Shown here piece by piece: positions 1 through 11,862 of a stretch of 64,000 nucleotides of DNA. A program made the translations under genes and the position numbers. How positions within the stretch are numbered: position 1 is the stretch's first letter; the number at the start of each line of letters is the position of its first letter. A model generated the notes under the pieces. It saw only the letters and a program-made list of their open reading frames with translations, made no database searches and had not been told where the DNA came from. Source of the stretch: Axinella damicornis (taxonomy: Eukaryota > Porifera > Demospongiae > Axinellida > Axinellidae); NCBI GenBank assembly GCA_963931865.1, contig OZ007505.1:1257577-1321576 (forward strand), read 5' to 3'.

Positions 1-397
1 TGAGTGTGCACCTCAACTTTGCACTTTAGTGGATGGTCGAGGTTCACTGTATGAGGTTTAATCCAAGTTAATGAATGATGGTGGATGTCTGGGGCGTTGC
101 ATGGACGGTTGTTGACTCGCAGGTGCTGGTAGCGCGTGCGCGCGCCGCATGCTAGGAGACAGTAGGCCCGCCTGCGGTTAAGTGGTGCACGCCGCCCGCC
201 AGGGCACAATAGCGCACACCGCTGTTGTGAGCGGTCATGCAGTCTCGTTGTAACGAGCCACACCGAGGTAGAGAGCAGTTTCAGCCAGTTAACAGGCCAG
301 GCATTTCAGTAATTTATGTGCAGTACTAAGTGGAGATGGTCACCTAATTTATCTGCAGACTGCAGTGTGCCATTAGCTAATGGTGTGAGCATGTGGA
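1..397. other. Non-coding left edge
   Basis: No credible exon, RNA gene or splice pair is visible here. There is a short CpG/alternating purine-pyrimidine stretch around 130-150. The region ends where the 48-bp minisatellite begins. It is probably intronic or 5'-flanking to ATG9, but nothing in the sequence proves that. Confidence 0.5.
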
Positions 398-3300
398 GGC
401 ATAGTCTCGTTCCCAGACCCTCAGTGTGTGTCTGAGGGGTCTGGGGCATGAGACTACTGCCCAGACCCTCAGTGTGTGTCTGAGGGGTCTGGGGCATGAG
501 ACTACTGCCCAGACCCTCAGTGTGTGTCTGAGGGTCTGGGCATGAGACTACTGCCCAGACCCTCAGTGTGTGTCTGAGGGGGCTGGGGCATGAGACTACT
601 TCCCAGACCCTCAGTGTGTGTCTGAAGGGGCTGGGGCATGAGACTACTGCCCAGACCCTCAGTGTGTGTCTGAGGGGGCTGGGGCATGAGACTACTGCCC
701 AGACCCTCAGTGTGTGTCTGAGGGGGCTGGGGCGTGAGACTACTGCCCAGACCCTCAGTGTGTGTCTGAGGGGGCTGGGGCGTGAGACTACTGCCCAGAC
801 CCTCAGTGTGTGTCTGAGGGGTCTGGGGCGTGAGACTACTGCCCAGACCCTCAGTGTGTGTCTGAGGGGTCTGGGGCATGAGACTACTGCCCAGACCCTC
901 AGTGTGTGTCTGAGGGGTCTGGGGCATGAGACTACTGCCCAGACCCTCAGTGTGTGTCTGAGGGGTCTGGGGCATGAGACTACTGCCCAGACCCTCAGTG
1001 TGTGTCTGAGGGGTCTGGGGCATGAGACTACTGCCCAGACCCTCAGTGTGTGTCTGAGGGGTCTGGGGCATGAGACTACTGCCCAGACCCTCAGTGTGTG
1101 TCTGAGGGGTCTGGGGCATGAGACTACTGCCCAGACCCTCAGTGTGTGTCTGAGGGGGCTGGGGCATGAGACTACTGCCCAGACCCTCAGTGTGTGTCTG
1201 AAGGGGCTGGGGCATGAGACTACTGCCCAGACCCTCAGTGTGTGTCTGAGGGGTCTGGGGCATGAGACTACTGCCCAGACCCTCAGTGTGTGTCTGAGGG
1301 GTCTGGGGCATGAGACTACTGCCCAGACCCTCAGTGTGTGTCTGAGGGGGCTGGGGCATGAGACTACTGCCCAGACCCTCAGTGTGTGTCTGAGGGGTCT
1401 GGGGCATGAGACTACTGCCCAGACCCTCAGTGTGTGTCTGAAGGGGCTGGGGCATGAGACTACTGCCCAGACCCTCAGTGTGTCTGAGGGGGCTGGGGCA
1501 TGAGACTACTGCCCAGACCCTCAGTGTGTGTCTGAGGGGGCTGGGGCATGAGACTACTGCCCAGACCCTCAGTGTGTGTCTGAGGGGGCTGGGGCATGAG
1601 ACTACTGCCCAGACCCTCAGTGTGTGTCTGAGGGGTCTGGGGCATGAGACTACTGCCCAGACCCTCAGTGTGTGTCTGAGGGGTCTGGGGCATGAGACTA
1701 CTGCCCAGACCCTCAGTGTGTGTCGGAGGGGGCTGGGGCATGAGACTACTGCCCAGACCCTCAGTGTGTGTCTGAGGGGTCTGGGGCATGAGACTACTGC
1801 CCAGACCCTCAGTGTGTGTCTGAAGGGGCTGGGGCATGAGACTACTGCCCAGACCCTCAGTGTGTCTGAGGGGGCTGGGGCATGAGACTACTGCCCAGAC
1901 CCTCAGTGTGTGTCTGAAGGGGCTGGGGCATGAGACTACTGCCCAGACCCTCAGTGTGTCTGAGGGGGCTGGGGCATGAGACTACTGCCCAGACCCTCAG
2001 TGTGTGTCTGAGGGGTCTGGGGCATGAGACTACTGCCCAGACCCTCAGTGTGTGTCTGAAGGGGCTGGGGCATGAGACTACTGCCCAGACCCTCAGTGTG
2101 TCTGAGGGGGCTGGGGCATGAGACTACTGCCCAGACCCTCAGTGTGTGTCTGAGGGGGCTGGGGCATGAGACTACTGCCCAGACCCTCAGTGTGTGTCTG
2201 AGGGGGCTGGGGCATGAGACTACTGCCCAGACCCTCAGTGTGTGTCTGAGGGGTCTGGGGCATGAGACTACTGCCCAGACCCTCAGTGTGTGTCTGAGGG
2301 GTCTGGGGCATGAGACTACTGCCCAGACCCTCAGTGTGTGTCGGAGGGGGCTGGGGCATGAGACTACTGCCCAGACCCTCAGTGTGTGTCTGAGGGGTCT
2401 GGGGCATGAGACTACTGCCCAGACCCTCAGTGTGTGTCTGAAGGGGCTGGGGCATGAGACTACTGCCCAGACCCTCAGTGTGTCTGAGGGGGCTGGGGCA
2501 TGAGACTACTGCCCAGACCCTCAGTGTGTGTCTGAAGGGGCTGGGGCATGAGACTACTGCCCAGACCCTCAGTGTGTCTGAGGGGGCTGGGGCATGAGAC
2601 TACTGCCCAGACCCTCAGTGTGTGTCTGAGGGGTCTGGGGCATGAGACTACTGCCCAGACCCTCAGTGTGTGTCTGAGGGGTCTGGGGCATGAGACTACT
2701 GCCCAGACCCTCAGTGTGTGTCTGAGGGGGCTGGGGCATGAGACTACTGCCCAGACCCTCAGTGTGTGTCTGAGGGGTCTGGGGCATGAGACTACTGCCC
2801 AGACCCTCAGTGTGTGTCTGAAGGGGCTGGGGCATGAGACTACTGCCCAGACCCTCAGTGTGTCTGAGGGGTCTGGGGCATGAGACTACTGCCCAGACCC
2901 TCAGTGTGTGTCTGAAGGGGCTGGGGCATGAGACTACTGCCCAGACCCTCAGTGTGTCTGAGGGGGCTGGGGCATGAGACTACTGCCCAGACCCTCAGTG
3001 TGTGTCTGAAGGGGCTGGGGCATGAGACTACTGCCCAGACCCTCAGTGTGTCTGAGGGGGCTGGGGCATGAGACTACTGCCCAGACCCTCAGTGTGTGTC
3101 TGAAGGGGCTGGGGCATGAGACTACTGCCCAGACCCTCAGTGTGTCTGAGGGGGCTGGGGCATGAGACTACTGCCCAGACCCTCAGTGTGTGTCTGAGGG
3201 GTCTGGGGCATGAGACTACTGCCCAGACCCTCAGTGTGTGTCTGAGGGGTCTGGGGCATGAGACTACTGCCCAGACCCTCAGTGTGTGTCTGAGGGGGCT

Positions 3301-6300
3301 GGGGCATGAGACTACTGCCCAGACCCTCAGTGTGTGTCTGAGGGGTCTGGGGCATGAGACTACTGCCCAGACCCTCAGTGTGTGTCTGAAGGGGCTGGGG
3401 CATGAGACTACTGCCCAGACCCTCAGTGTGTCTGAGGGGTCTGGGGCATGAGACTACTGCCCAGACCCTCAGTGTGTGTCTGAAGGGGCTGGGGCATGAG
3501 ACTACTGCCCAGACCCTCAGTGTGTCTGAGGGGGCTGGGGCATGAGACTACTGCCCAGACCCTCAGTGTGTGTCTGAAGGGGCTGGGGCATGAGACTACT
3601 GCCCAGACCCTCAGTGTGTCTGAGGGGGCTGGGGCATGAGACTACTGCCCAGACCCTCAGTGTGTGTCTGAGGGGTCTGGGGCATGAGACTACTGCCCAG
3701 ACCCTCAGTGTGTGTCTGAGGGGGCTGGGGCATGAGACTACTGCCCAGACCCTCAGTGTGTGTCTGAGGGGTCTGGGGCATGAGACTACTGCCCAGACCC
3801 TCAGTGTGTGTCTGAAGGGGCTGGGGCATGAGACTACTGCCCAGACCCTCAGTGTGTCTGAGGGGTCTGGGGCATGAGACTACTGCCCAGACCCTCAGTG
3901 TGTGTCTGAAGGGGCTGGGGCATGAGACTACTGCCCAGACCCTCAGTGTGTCTGAGGGGGCTGGGGCATGAGACTACTGCCCAGACCCTCAGTGTGTGTC
4001 TGAAGGGGCTGGGGCATGAGACTACTGCCCAGACCCTCAGTGTGTCTGAGGGGGCTGGGGCATGAGACTACTGCCCAGACCCTCAGTGTGTGTCTGAGGG
4101 GTCTGGGGCATGAGACTACTGCCCAGACCCTCAGTGTGTGTCTGAAGGGGCTGGGGCATGAGACTACTGCCCAGACCCTCAGTGTGTCTGAGGGGTCTGG
4201 GGCATGAGACTACTGCCCAGACCCTCAGTGTGTGTCTGAAGGGGCTGGGGCATGAGACTACTGCCCAGACCCTCAGTGTGTCTGAGGGGGCTGGGGCATG
4301 AGACTACTGCCCAGACCCTCAGTGTGTGTCTGAAGGGGCTGGGGCATGAGACTACTGCCCAGACCCTCAGTGTGTCTGAGGGGGCTGGGGCATGAGACTA
4401 CTGCCCAGACCCTCAGTGTGTCTGAGGGGGCTGGGGCATGAGACTACTGCCCAGACCCTCAGTGTGTGTCTGAAGGGGCTGGGGCATGAGACTACTGCCC
4501 AGACCCTCAGTGTGTCTGAGGGGGCTGGGGCATGAGACTACTGCCCAGACCCTCAGTGTGTGTCTGAGGGGTCTGGGGCATGAGACTACTGCCCAGACCC
4601 TCAGTGTGTGTCTGAGGGGGCTGGGGCATGAGACTACTGCCCAGACCCTCAGTGTGTGTCTGAGGGGTCTGGGGCATGAGACTACTGCCCAGACCCTCAG
4701 TGTGTGTCTGAAGGGGCTGGGGCATGAGACTACTGCCCAGACCCTCAGTGTGTCTGAGGGGTCTGGGGCATGAGACTACTGCCCAGACCCTCAGTGTGTG
4801 TCTGAAGGGGCTGGGGCATGAGACTACTGCCCAGACCCTCAGTGTGTCTGAGGGGGCTGGGGCATGAGACTACTGCCCAGACCCTCAGTGTGTGTCTGAA
4901 GGGGCTGGGGCATGAGACTACTGCCCAGACCCTCAGTGTGTCTGAGGGGGCTGGGGCATGAGACTACTGCCCAGACCCTCAGTGTGTGTCTGAGGGGGCT
5001 GGGGCATGAGACTACTGCCCAGACCCTCAGTGTGTGTCTGAGGGGGCTGGGGCATGAGACTACTGCCCAGACCCTCAGTGTGTGTCTGAGGGGTCTGGGG
5101 CATGAGACTACTGCCCAGACCCTCAGTGTGTGTCTGAGGGGTCTGGGGCATGAGACTACTGCCCAGACCCTCAGTGTGTGTCTGAGGGGGCTGGGGCATG
5201 AGACTACTGCCCAGACCCTCAGTGTGTGTCTGAAGGGGCTGGGGCATGAGACTACTGCCCAGACCCTCAGTGTGTGTCTGAGGGGTCTGGGGCATGAGAC
5301 TACTGCCCAGACCCTCAGTGTGTGTCTGAGGGGTCTGGGGCATGAGACTACTGCCCAGACCCTCAGTGTGTGTCTGAGGGGTCTGGGGCATGAGACTACT
5401 GCCCAGACCCTCAGTGTGTGTCTGAGGGGTCTGGGGCATGAGACTACTGCCCAGACCCTCAGTGTGTGTCTGAGGGGTCTGGGGCATGAGACTACTGCCC
5501 AGACCCTCAGTGTGTGTCTGAGGGGTCTGGGGCATGAGACTACTGCCCAGACCCTCAGTGTGTGTCTGAGGGGTCTGGGGCATGAGACTACTGCCCAGAC
5601 CCTCAGTGTGTGTCTGAGGGGTCTGGGGCATGAGACTACTGCCCAGACCCTCAGTGTGTGTCTGAGGGGTCTGGGGCATGAGACTACTGCCCAGACCCTC
5701 AGTGTGTGTCTGAGGGGTCTGGGGCATGAGACTACTGCCCAGACCCTCAGTGTGTGTCTGAGGGGTCTGGGGCATGAGACTACTGCCCAGACCCTCAGTG
5801 TGTGTCTGAAGGGGCTGGGGCATGAGACTACTGCCCAGACCCTCAGTGTGTGTCTGAGGGGTCTGGGGCATGAGACTACTGCCCAGACCCTCAGTGTGTG
5901 TCTGAAGGGGCTGGGGCATGAGACTACTGCCCAGACCCTCAGTGTGTCTGAGGGGGCTGGGGCATGAGACTACTGCCCAGACCCTCAGTGTGTGTCTGAA
6001 GGGGCTGGGGCATGAGACTACTGCCCAGACCCTCAGTGTGTCTGAGGGGGCTGGGGCATGAGACTACTGCCCAGACCCTCAGTGTGTGTCTGAAGGGGCT
6101 GGGGCATGAGACTACTGCCCAGACCCTCAGTGTGTCTGAGGGGTCTGGGGCATGAGACTACTGCCCAGACCCTCAGTGTGTGTCTGAAGGGGCTGGGGCA
6201 TGAGACTACTGCCCAGACCCTCAGTGTGTCTGAGGGGGCTGGGGCATGAGACTACTGCCCAGACCCTCAGTGTGTGTCTGAAGGGGCTGGGGCATGAGAC

Positions 6301-7903
6301 TACTGCCCAGACCCTCAGTGTGTCTGAGGGGGCTGGGGCATGAGACTACTGCCCAGACCCTCAGTGTGTGTCTGAGGGGTCTGGGGCATGAGACTACTGC
6401 CCAGACCCTCAGTGTGTGTCTGAGGGGGCTGGGGCATGAGACTACTGCCCAGACCCTCAGTGTGTGTCTGAGGGGTCTGGGGCATGAGACTACTGCCCAG
6501 ACCCTCAGTGTGTGTCTGAAGGGGCTGGGGCATGAGACTACTGCCCAGACCCTCAGTGTGTCTGAGGGGTCTGGGGCATGAGACTACTGCCCAGACCCTC
6601 AGTGTGTGTCTGAAGGGGCTGGGGCATGAGACTACTGCCCAGACCCTCAGTGTGTCTGAGGGGGCTGGGGCATGAGACTACTGCCCAGACCCTCAGTGTG
6701 TGTCTGAAGGGGCTGGGGCATGAGACTACTGCCCAGACCCTCAGTGTGTCTGAGGGGGCTGGGGCATGAGACTACTGCCCAGACCCTCAGTGTGTGTCTG
6801 AGGGGGCTGGGGCATGAGACTACTGCCCAGACCCTCAGTGTGTGTCTGAGGGGGCTGGGGCATGAGACTACTGCCCAGACCCTCAGTGTGTGTCTGAGGG
6901 GTCTGGGGCATGAGACTACTGCCCAGACCCTCAGTGTGTGTCTGAGGGGTCTGGGGCATGAGACTACTGCCCAGACCCTCAGTGTGTGTCTGAGGGGGCT
7001 GGGGCATGAGACTACTGCCCAGACCCTCAGTGTGTGTCTGAAGGGGCTGGGGCATGAGACTACTGCCCAGACCCTCAGTGTGTGTCTGAGGGGTCTGGGG
7101 CATGAGACTACTGCCCAGACCCTCAGTGTGTGTCTGAGGGGTCTGGGGCATGAGACTACTGCCCAGACCCTCAGTGTGTGTCTGAGGGGTCTGGGGCATG
7201 AGACTACTGCCCAGACCCTCAGTGTGTGTCTGAGGGGTCTGGGGCATGAGACTACTGCCCAGACCCTCAGTGTGTGTCTGAGGGGTCTGGGGCATGAGAC
7301 TACTGCCCAGACCCTCAGTGTGTGTCTGAGGGGTCTGGGGCATGAGACTACTGCCCAGACCCTCAGTGTGTGTCTGAGGGGTCTGGGGCATGAGACTACT
7401 GCCCAGACCCTCAGTGTGTGTCTGAGGGGTCTGGGGCATGAGACTACTGCCCAGACCCTCAGTGTGTCTGAGGGGGCTGGGGCATGAGACTACTGCCCAG
7501 ACCCTCAGTGTGTGTCTGAAGGGGCTGGGGCATGAGACTACTGCCCAGACCCTCAGTGTGTGTCTGAGGGGTCTGGGGCATGAGATTACTGCCCAGACCC
7601 TCAGTGTGTGTCTGGGGCATGAGACTACTGCCCAGACCCTCAGTGTGTGTCTGAGGGGTCTGGGGCATGAGACTACTGCCCAGACCCTCAGTGTGTCTGA
7701 GGGGGCTGGGGCATGAGACTACTGCCCAGACCCTCAGTGTGTGTCTGAAGGGGCTGGGGCATGAGACTACTGCCCAGACCCTCAGTGTGTGTCTGAGGGG
7801 TCTGGGGCATGAGATTACTGCCCAGACCCTCAGTGTGTGTCTGGGGCATGAGACTACTGCCCAGACCCTCAGTGTGTGTCTGAGGGGTCTGGGCATGAGA
7901 CTC
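398..7903. repeat. 48/46-bp hairpin minisatellite array (~155 units)
   Basis: About 7.5 kb of near-identical tandem units of 48 bp, mixed with 46-bp units that lack one TG, and a few truncated units near 7610 and 7840. Variants are gggg-t versus ggggg-c and ctgagg versus ctgaag. Each unit contains CCCAGACCCTCAG, a TGTGTGT loop, then CTGAGGGGTCTGGG, so single strands can form a 13-14-bp stem. Because 48 is divisible by 3, both strands show long repetitive open frames; these follow from the period and are not genes. Blocks recur as higher-order repeats: 1454 and 2072 (618 bp apart), 2548 and 3116 (568 bp), 4486 and 6294 (1,808 bp), 7438 and 7667 (229 bp). The array lies upstream of the first recognisable ATG9 exon and is probably inside a large intron. 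Confidence 0.97.
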
Positions 7904-8034
7904 TGCAGTGTGCATGCTAATGGTTTGTTTGCTGAGTTGACCATGATATGGTGCATTGTCATTGCTATGAATTCACTTAGTAGGCACATTTGTGAGATTC
8001 CAGAAGGCATTGAATATCGAGTTACAGTCACACA

Positions 8035-8226
8035 CCCACAGCCTAAGCATCATACTGTGCCACATCATAGCACAGCTCTGCTACACCATAGCATGCCACA
8101 TCGTGTCATTGTGCAACACATCATAGCAGTGCCACATCATAGCATAGCACAACTCTGCTATGATGTAGATGCAGTAACACTGCTACACCATAGCACAAAT
8201 CATTGCCACATCATAGCATAACACAG
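8035..8226. repeat. Degenerate short tandem repeat (CACATCATAGCA-type)
   Basis: Imperfect repeats of CACATCATAGCAC and CTACACCATAGCA alternate over roughly 190 bp. The sequence between the minisatellite end (7904) and this repeat is unique and shows no exon. Confidence 0.75.
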
Positions 8227-8324
8227 CCAAGTCATGTGATCAGTAGTCTCAGAACGGGCATGTGTCCATCTCACATGAACCACTCATACTGTACTAGCTG
8301 CAGTCCATTATGACCTGTTGTTCG

Positions 8325-8602
8325 TCTCCTCCCCTCTCCTCTTCCCTTGTTCCCACCCTTCCTCTCCTCCTCCCCCTCCTCCTCTTTGCTCTCCTCCTTC
8401 GTTGTCTCCCACCCTTCCTCTCCTCCTCCCCCTCCTCTTTGCTCTCCTCTTCCCTTGTTTCCCACCCTTCCTCTCCTCCTCCCCCTCCTCTTTGCTCTCC
8501 TCCTTCGTTGTCTCCCACCCTTCCTCTCCTCCTTTGTCTCCCTCCCTCGCACCCCCTTTCCTCTATCCTCTCCTCCCTCTTCCATCTCTCCTCCGCTCCC
8601 AG
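8325..8602 (+). repeat. Pyrimidine-rich repeat ending in the ATG9 3' splice site
   Basis: A C/T tract built of imperfect ~65-bp repeats (CCCACCCTTCCTCTCCTCC-like) runs to CCCAG at 8598-8602. It then forms the polypyrimidine tract of the first recognisable ATG9 exon. Serine/leucine/proline-rich open frames through it are compositional artefacts. Confidence 0.85.
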
Positions 8603-11600
8603 TATGCATCCCCTGACGATCCTTTTCCTCCTCCTCGCGTTCACCCTTTGGTTGGCATGGCTCCTCAGAGCCGTCGTACGATTTATCAAATTCTGGGAAA
8701 TCAGAACGTTTTACAATGAAGCCCTCAATATATCATCAGACCTTCGCAACTGCACATGGGCAGATGTGCTAGCAAGACTGAAGGAGGCACAGAGGGAGTA
8801 CAAGATGAACATACGTAAGCAGGAGTTGACAGAGTTGGACGTGTACCACCGTATCCTGAGGTTTAAGAACTACATGGTGGCCTTGGTCAACAAGACGGTA
8901 CTGCCGTCCAAGTTCCATGTGCCTTTCTATGGAGAGAAGGTGTTCTTCACCACAGGCCTGAAGTTCAACTACGAGCTCATTCTATTCTGTGAGTTAGAGT
9001 GTGGGAGCGCGTGAGCCAATGAATTACTGTATTGGATTCTATTTTGTTGTGTGATGAGCTATTCTGTTGTAAGTGAGAGTGTATGAGGCCATCATATCCT
9101 GTGATAATAGATGCTGTGTGTAAGAGACACTGCACAACTGAAATACTATTTTCTCAGAACATTCTGATTAACTAGAGGTGTTCATAGAACACATAACCCG
9201 CGCTGAACGCCTACAGGCCAGGATGCATGCAGTGCAGCTACAATCAACGTGACATCTCTGCCGATGTACATCGAACAGGGCGGCTATCGCATATACTGTG
9301 TTCGTGTATGGCCATATCCAAGGTGTGGGAGTGACCGCTTACTGTATATACAACATATTATATTGTGAAGCTGGAGAGGTGGGGGCAAATGTTACGAATA
9401 ATATGAAATAGCTGGAAAAAACAGCCGAAACAATAGCCACGATGTCTGTGAAGTACATAGATCGTGAGAAAACACTGTTTCCTAGCGGTCATCTCGAAGC
9501 ATGAAGTTTTCAAATGCACTGCGTGTCCTATTCTTGATGGGACTCTGAGGTCACGAAGAGGTGGAGCCAATGTTATGAATAGTTATGAAAAGTAGGAAAT
9601 AGCCGAAATACAGCGAAACGGAGCGCCTTGACTTCAGTCAGGTACACATAGAGCAGTTTTTTGCTATTTGCTATTGTTTGACTCCATTTCGATGGTTTAT
9701 GAGGGTCTATGTGGGGAGATTTCAATTTTTTTTCGCCTGACAGACAGACGACTGACAGACAAAACCGATTGCTTAACCCCACTTCGCGCATGCGCGTGCG
9801 GGGTAACTATGTGCCCTTCACTGGCCGGGTCACTTACTCTCATTCCCAGGCCCAGGGCACATCCCTGGGAATGAGGCTGTACTTCACCTGGCCTCATTCC
9901 CATGCCAATGGAGCCATATCTCTACCTAATCCTCTCCTCCTGCAGGGTCTCGTCTGAGTGCTCCGTTCAGGAACAGGTTCTACCTGAGGGATGAGTACAA
10001 ATCAGCTTCCAACAAGCACCGGCTCGTTCAAGACCTTCGCAACCGCATCGCCCTCCTAGCCCTCGTCAATCTCGTCTTCTCCCCCATCATCCTCCTCTAC
10101 CAAATCCTGTACTCCTTTTTCTCATATGCCGAGCTCCTGAAGCGCCAACCTGGGGTATTCGGACGAAGAAGATGGTCCTCGTATGGCCGAATAAACCTCC
10201 GGGATTTCAATGAGCTCGATCACGAGTTGCAACTGAGACTGAATCGAGCGTACAAGCCCACAGTGAAATACATGGACCTGTTCACACATCCCATTCTGAT
10301 TATCATTGCACGGAACATAGCGTTCATCACTGGGTCTCTGCTGGCGGTGTTGATCGTCATGACGGTCATTCAGGAGGACTTGCTGACCGCACACAATGTG
10401 CTCACTGTCATCACTGTGCTAGGTGAGGTAGGGGCTCGTTCCCAGGCCACTCCCTTCGACATGGGAATGAGGCTGTGTAACTCCCCATTGGTGTAGCAGG
10501 TGTTTACAGGTCACTGATGCTTGTGTTGTGTCATGGTACTTATTCAGCAGAGTAAGGTCACTCATAGCCTCGTTCCCACATGGCCTGGGAACGAGGCTTG
10601 GTCACTCACTGATGCTTGTGTTGTGTGATGGTACTTGTAGGTCACTCACTGCATGATGTTCGTTGTTGTTTCTGCTCCAGGTCTGATTGTCACAGCTTGT
10701 CGACTGTTCATTCCTGATGAGGTATGTACGTCTACTGCGATCCTGACTTGTGGTCACTCCCAAATATGATGAAGAGGGCCTGGTCACTTTGATTTGTCTT
10801 CCCATATGTGCTGAGTCAGCATAATTAAGTTACTGGATGCATGTGGCTGTGTTGAAAGTCCTTGCCAAGGAGCAACTGGCAGTGTGTCTGGAGGCTAGAA
10901 TAGCAGCGTCATCAGGCCACTAAGCCTTTCACAGATTACTTGGCAATCGCTAACCTCTTCCCCAGGCCATCTCCCGCTCTGCTTTCTTGACCTTTGAACT
11001 GTGCAAGGAGCTCGGTTCAGAGGTCATGTATGCGGCTAAGGCCTGGGGACAAGGCTAAGTGATTGGTAGTGGGCACAAGATTTCTGACTGTGCACATATA
11101 TAGGAAAGTGCCACCTGGCCCTTTTCATGAGTGATCTGAAAGTGACAAGCACACAATCAAGTACAGTCAGCAACTTCTGTATTTTCTGACGTAAGACTGA
11201 CAGTGATCTCTAATGGGGCGAAGCAGACCTCACCCAGCCAACCTCATCCAGCTTCCCTCCATTTCCCTCTCACTCCTCAGAACCAGGTGTGGTGTCCTGC
11301 CCAGCTGATGCAGGAGATGCTGGGAGAGATGCATTACATGCCGGACACCTGGAAACAGAGTCCACACACGGTGGAGGTGTACCGCGAGGTCACACACGTC
11401 TTCCAGTTCACCATGGTGAGGGGTGGAGGAGTGATGGGGAGAGGGGGGGGGGGGGGGGGAGGGTGGAGAGGAGGGAAGGAGTGGAGTGGTGAATATTGTA
11501 CATGTAACTTTCACAACTTTGTAAGAATTGGCTTCTATGTAAAATTATGTATTCTTGGGATCCAACCAGTAATCTCAGTAATCTCCTCGCAGATGTACGT

Positions 11601-11820
11601 GTTGGATGAGCTGCTGAGTCCGCTGGTCACTCCCTTCATCCTCTTCTTCTCACTGAGGAACAAGGCCTCCGACATCGTGGACTTCCTCCGCAACTTCACC
11701 ATTGAGGTCTCAGGGGTGGGAGACGTCTGCTCCTTTGCGGAAATGAGCATCAAGAAACACGGCAGCCCCGAGGTGTGTGTCTGTGGAGGGGTGTGGTGTG
11801 TGTGTGTGTGTGTGGAGGGT

Positions 11821-11862
<42 letters not shown>

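Noticed and set aside
398..7903. CRISPR-like or bacterial repeat array
   Set aside because: Units are directly adjacent with no unique spacers, and the locus is intron-bearing eukaryotic DNA.
517..8221. Many long open frames on both strands repeating GLGHETTAQTLSVCLR and MPQTPQTHTEGLGSSL
   Set aside because: They follow from a 48-bp period divisible by 3 with no stop in the unit, break whenever a 46-bp unit occurs, and have no splice or start context.
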